DNA of 9,206 nucleotides, from positions 1 through 9,206 of the forward strand of contig JACDBD010000359.1 in the NCBI GenBank assembly GCA_013695115.1, written 5' to 3'. Every line of letters begins with the position of its first letter. Within the stretch, counting starts at the first letter, position 1. Both the position numbers and the translations under genes were made by a program. This document shows, in pieces, positions 8,847-9,206 of this stretch. Source of the DNA: Actinomycetota bacterium. GTDB taxonomy: Bacteria > Actinomycetota > Acidimicrobiia > IMCC26256 > JACDBD01. Below the pieces are notes generated by a model. It was not told the DNA's origin. It ran no database searches and was given only the letters and a program-made list of their open reading frames with translations.

Positions 8847-9206
8847 GTGAGGCTGCATGCGCTGCGCGGCGCGATCACGTGTACCGAGAACAGCAAGGGT
8901 GAGATCGAGGAGAAGACGCAGCGCCTCATCAAGGAGCTGCTGGCGCGCAACGATCTTGCCCACGACGACATCGTGAGCGTGATCTTCACGATGACCGACG
9001 ACCTCACCGCCGAGTTCCCCGCCACCGCTGCCCGGGGGATCGGCCTCGGTGACATCCCCCTGCTGTGCGCGCGCGAGCTCGATATCGAGCACGGGATGTC
9101 CATGTGCATCAGGCTGCTCGCCCACTGCTACAGCGAGCGGTCCCGGGACGAGCTCCACCACGTGTACCTCGAGGGCGCCCGTGCCCTCCGCGACGACCTC
9201 CCCGAG
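8847..9206 (+). CDS. aroH: Chorismate mutase, AroH type (last few codons beyond window)
   Basis: Chorismate mutase converts chorismate to prephenate, the branch towards phenylalanine and tyrosine. The frame runs 120 codons from GTG 8847 to the window edge, and the B. subtilis AroH protein has 127 residues, so little is missing. Every active-site residue known from B. subtilis AroH has a counterpart: Arg7, Phe57, Arg63, Cys74, Glu77, Arg89, Tyr107 and Arg115 (numbers after 63 are one lower because of one missing residue). The signature VYLEGARALRDDL (106-118) is at the C-terminus. The fold is the trimeric pseudo-barrel type, unrelated to AroQ. It starts 11 bases after the rluB stop with no Shine-Dalgarno. 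A TAACCT (8833-8838) sits 8 bases before the start. It may be the tail of the scpA operon or begin an aromatic-pathway unit to the right. Confidence 0.93.
   Translation, partial: MRLHALRGAITCTENSKGEIEEKTQRLIKELLARNDLAHDDIVSVIFTMTDDLTAEFPATAARGIGLGDIPLLCARELDIEHGMSMCIRLLAHCYSERSRDELHHVYLEGARALRDDLPE

Overview
This is a GC-rich (roughly 70% by eye), gene-dense bacterial chromosome segment. It most likely comes from an actinobacterium, probably of the Acidimicrobiia type. The evidence is the frequent GTG starts, the actinobacterial-style CTP synthase C-terminus ([14 protein letters not shown]), the Nudix protein resembling mycobacterial ADP-ribose pyrophosphatase, and a gene order (pyrG - nudix - xerD, then scpA - scpB - rluB) that I recall from Mycobacterium tuberculosis. 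The class-level placement is inference.

Layout. At the left edge, on the minus strand, is the 5' part of a membrane glycosyltransferase of the GT-C/PMT type (1-456). A 178-bp divergent intergenic region carries one full and one partial copy of a dispersed GC-rich repeat. Then follows a plus-strand run: pyrG (635-2293), an overlapping Nudix hydrolase gene (2290-2856), and xerD (about 2876-3904), whose first codons are encoded by a second full repeat copy. Next come a DksA/TraR-type zinc-finger gene (3952-4290), a site-2-protease-like M50 peptidase gene (4300-4944) and an overlapping HD-domain gene (4941-5447). trpS lies on the minus strand (5444-6451), tail to tail with the HD gene. A 141-bp divergent gap holds a strong hairpin element, followed by scpA (6593-7399), scpB (7396-8049), rluB (8059-8835) and an almost complete aroH-type chorismate mutase (8847 to the window end).

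The genes are housekeeping: pyrimidine nucleotide synthesis (PyrG), nucleotide-sugar clean-up (Nudix), chromosome dimer resolution (XerD), chromosome condensation (ScpA and ScpB with an Smc encoded elsewhere), translation (TrpS, RluB) and aromatic amino-acid synthesis (AroH). I see no phage, insertion sequence, CRISPR array, tRNA, rRNA or defence island, and no convincing new multi-gene system.

The most noteworthy signals are non-coding. First, a 53-bp repeat family (50/53 identity between two inverted copies) flanks pyrG-nudix, and one copy is read as the N-terminus of XerD. Second, an unrelated hairpin element in front of trpS is built on the same plan: short tandem direct repeats around a hairpin. 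Third, several genes have a TANNNT box 6-7 bases before an ATG and no ribosome binding site, which suggests leaderless transcripts.
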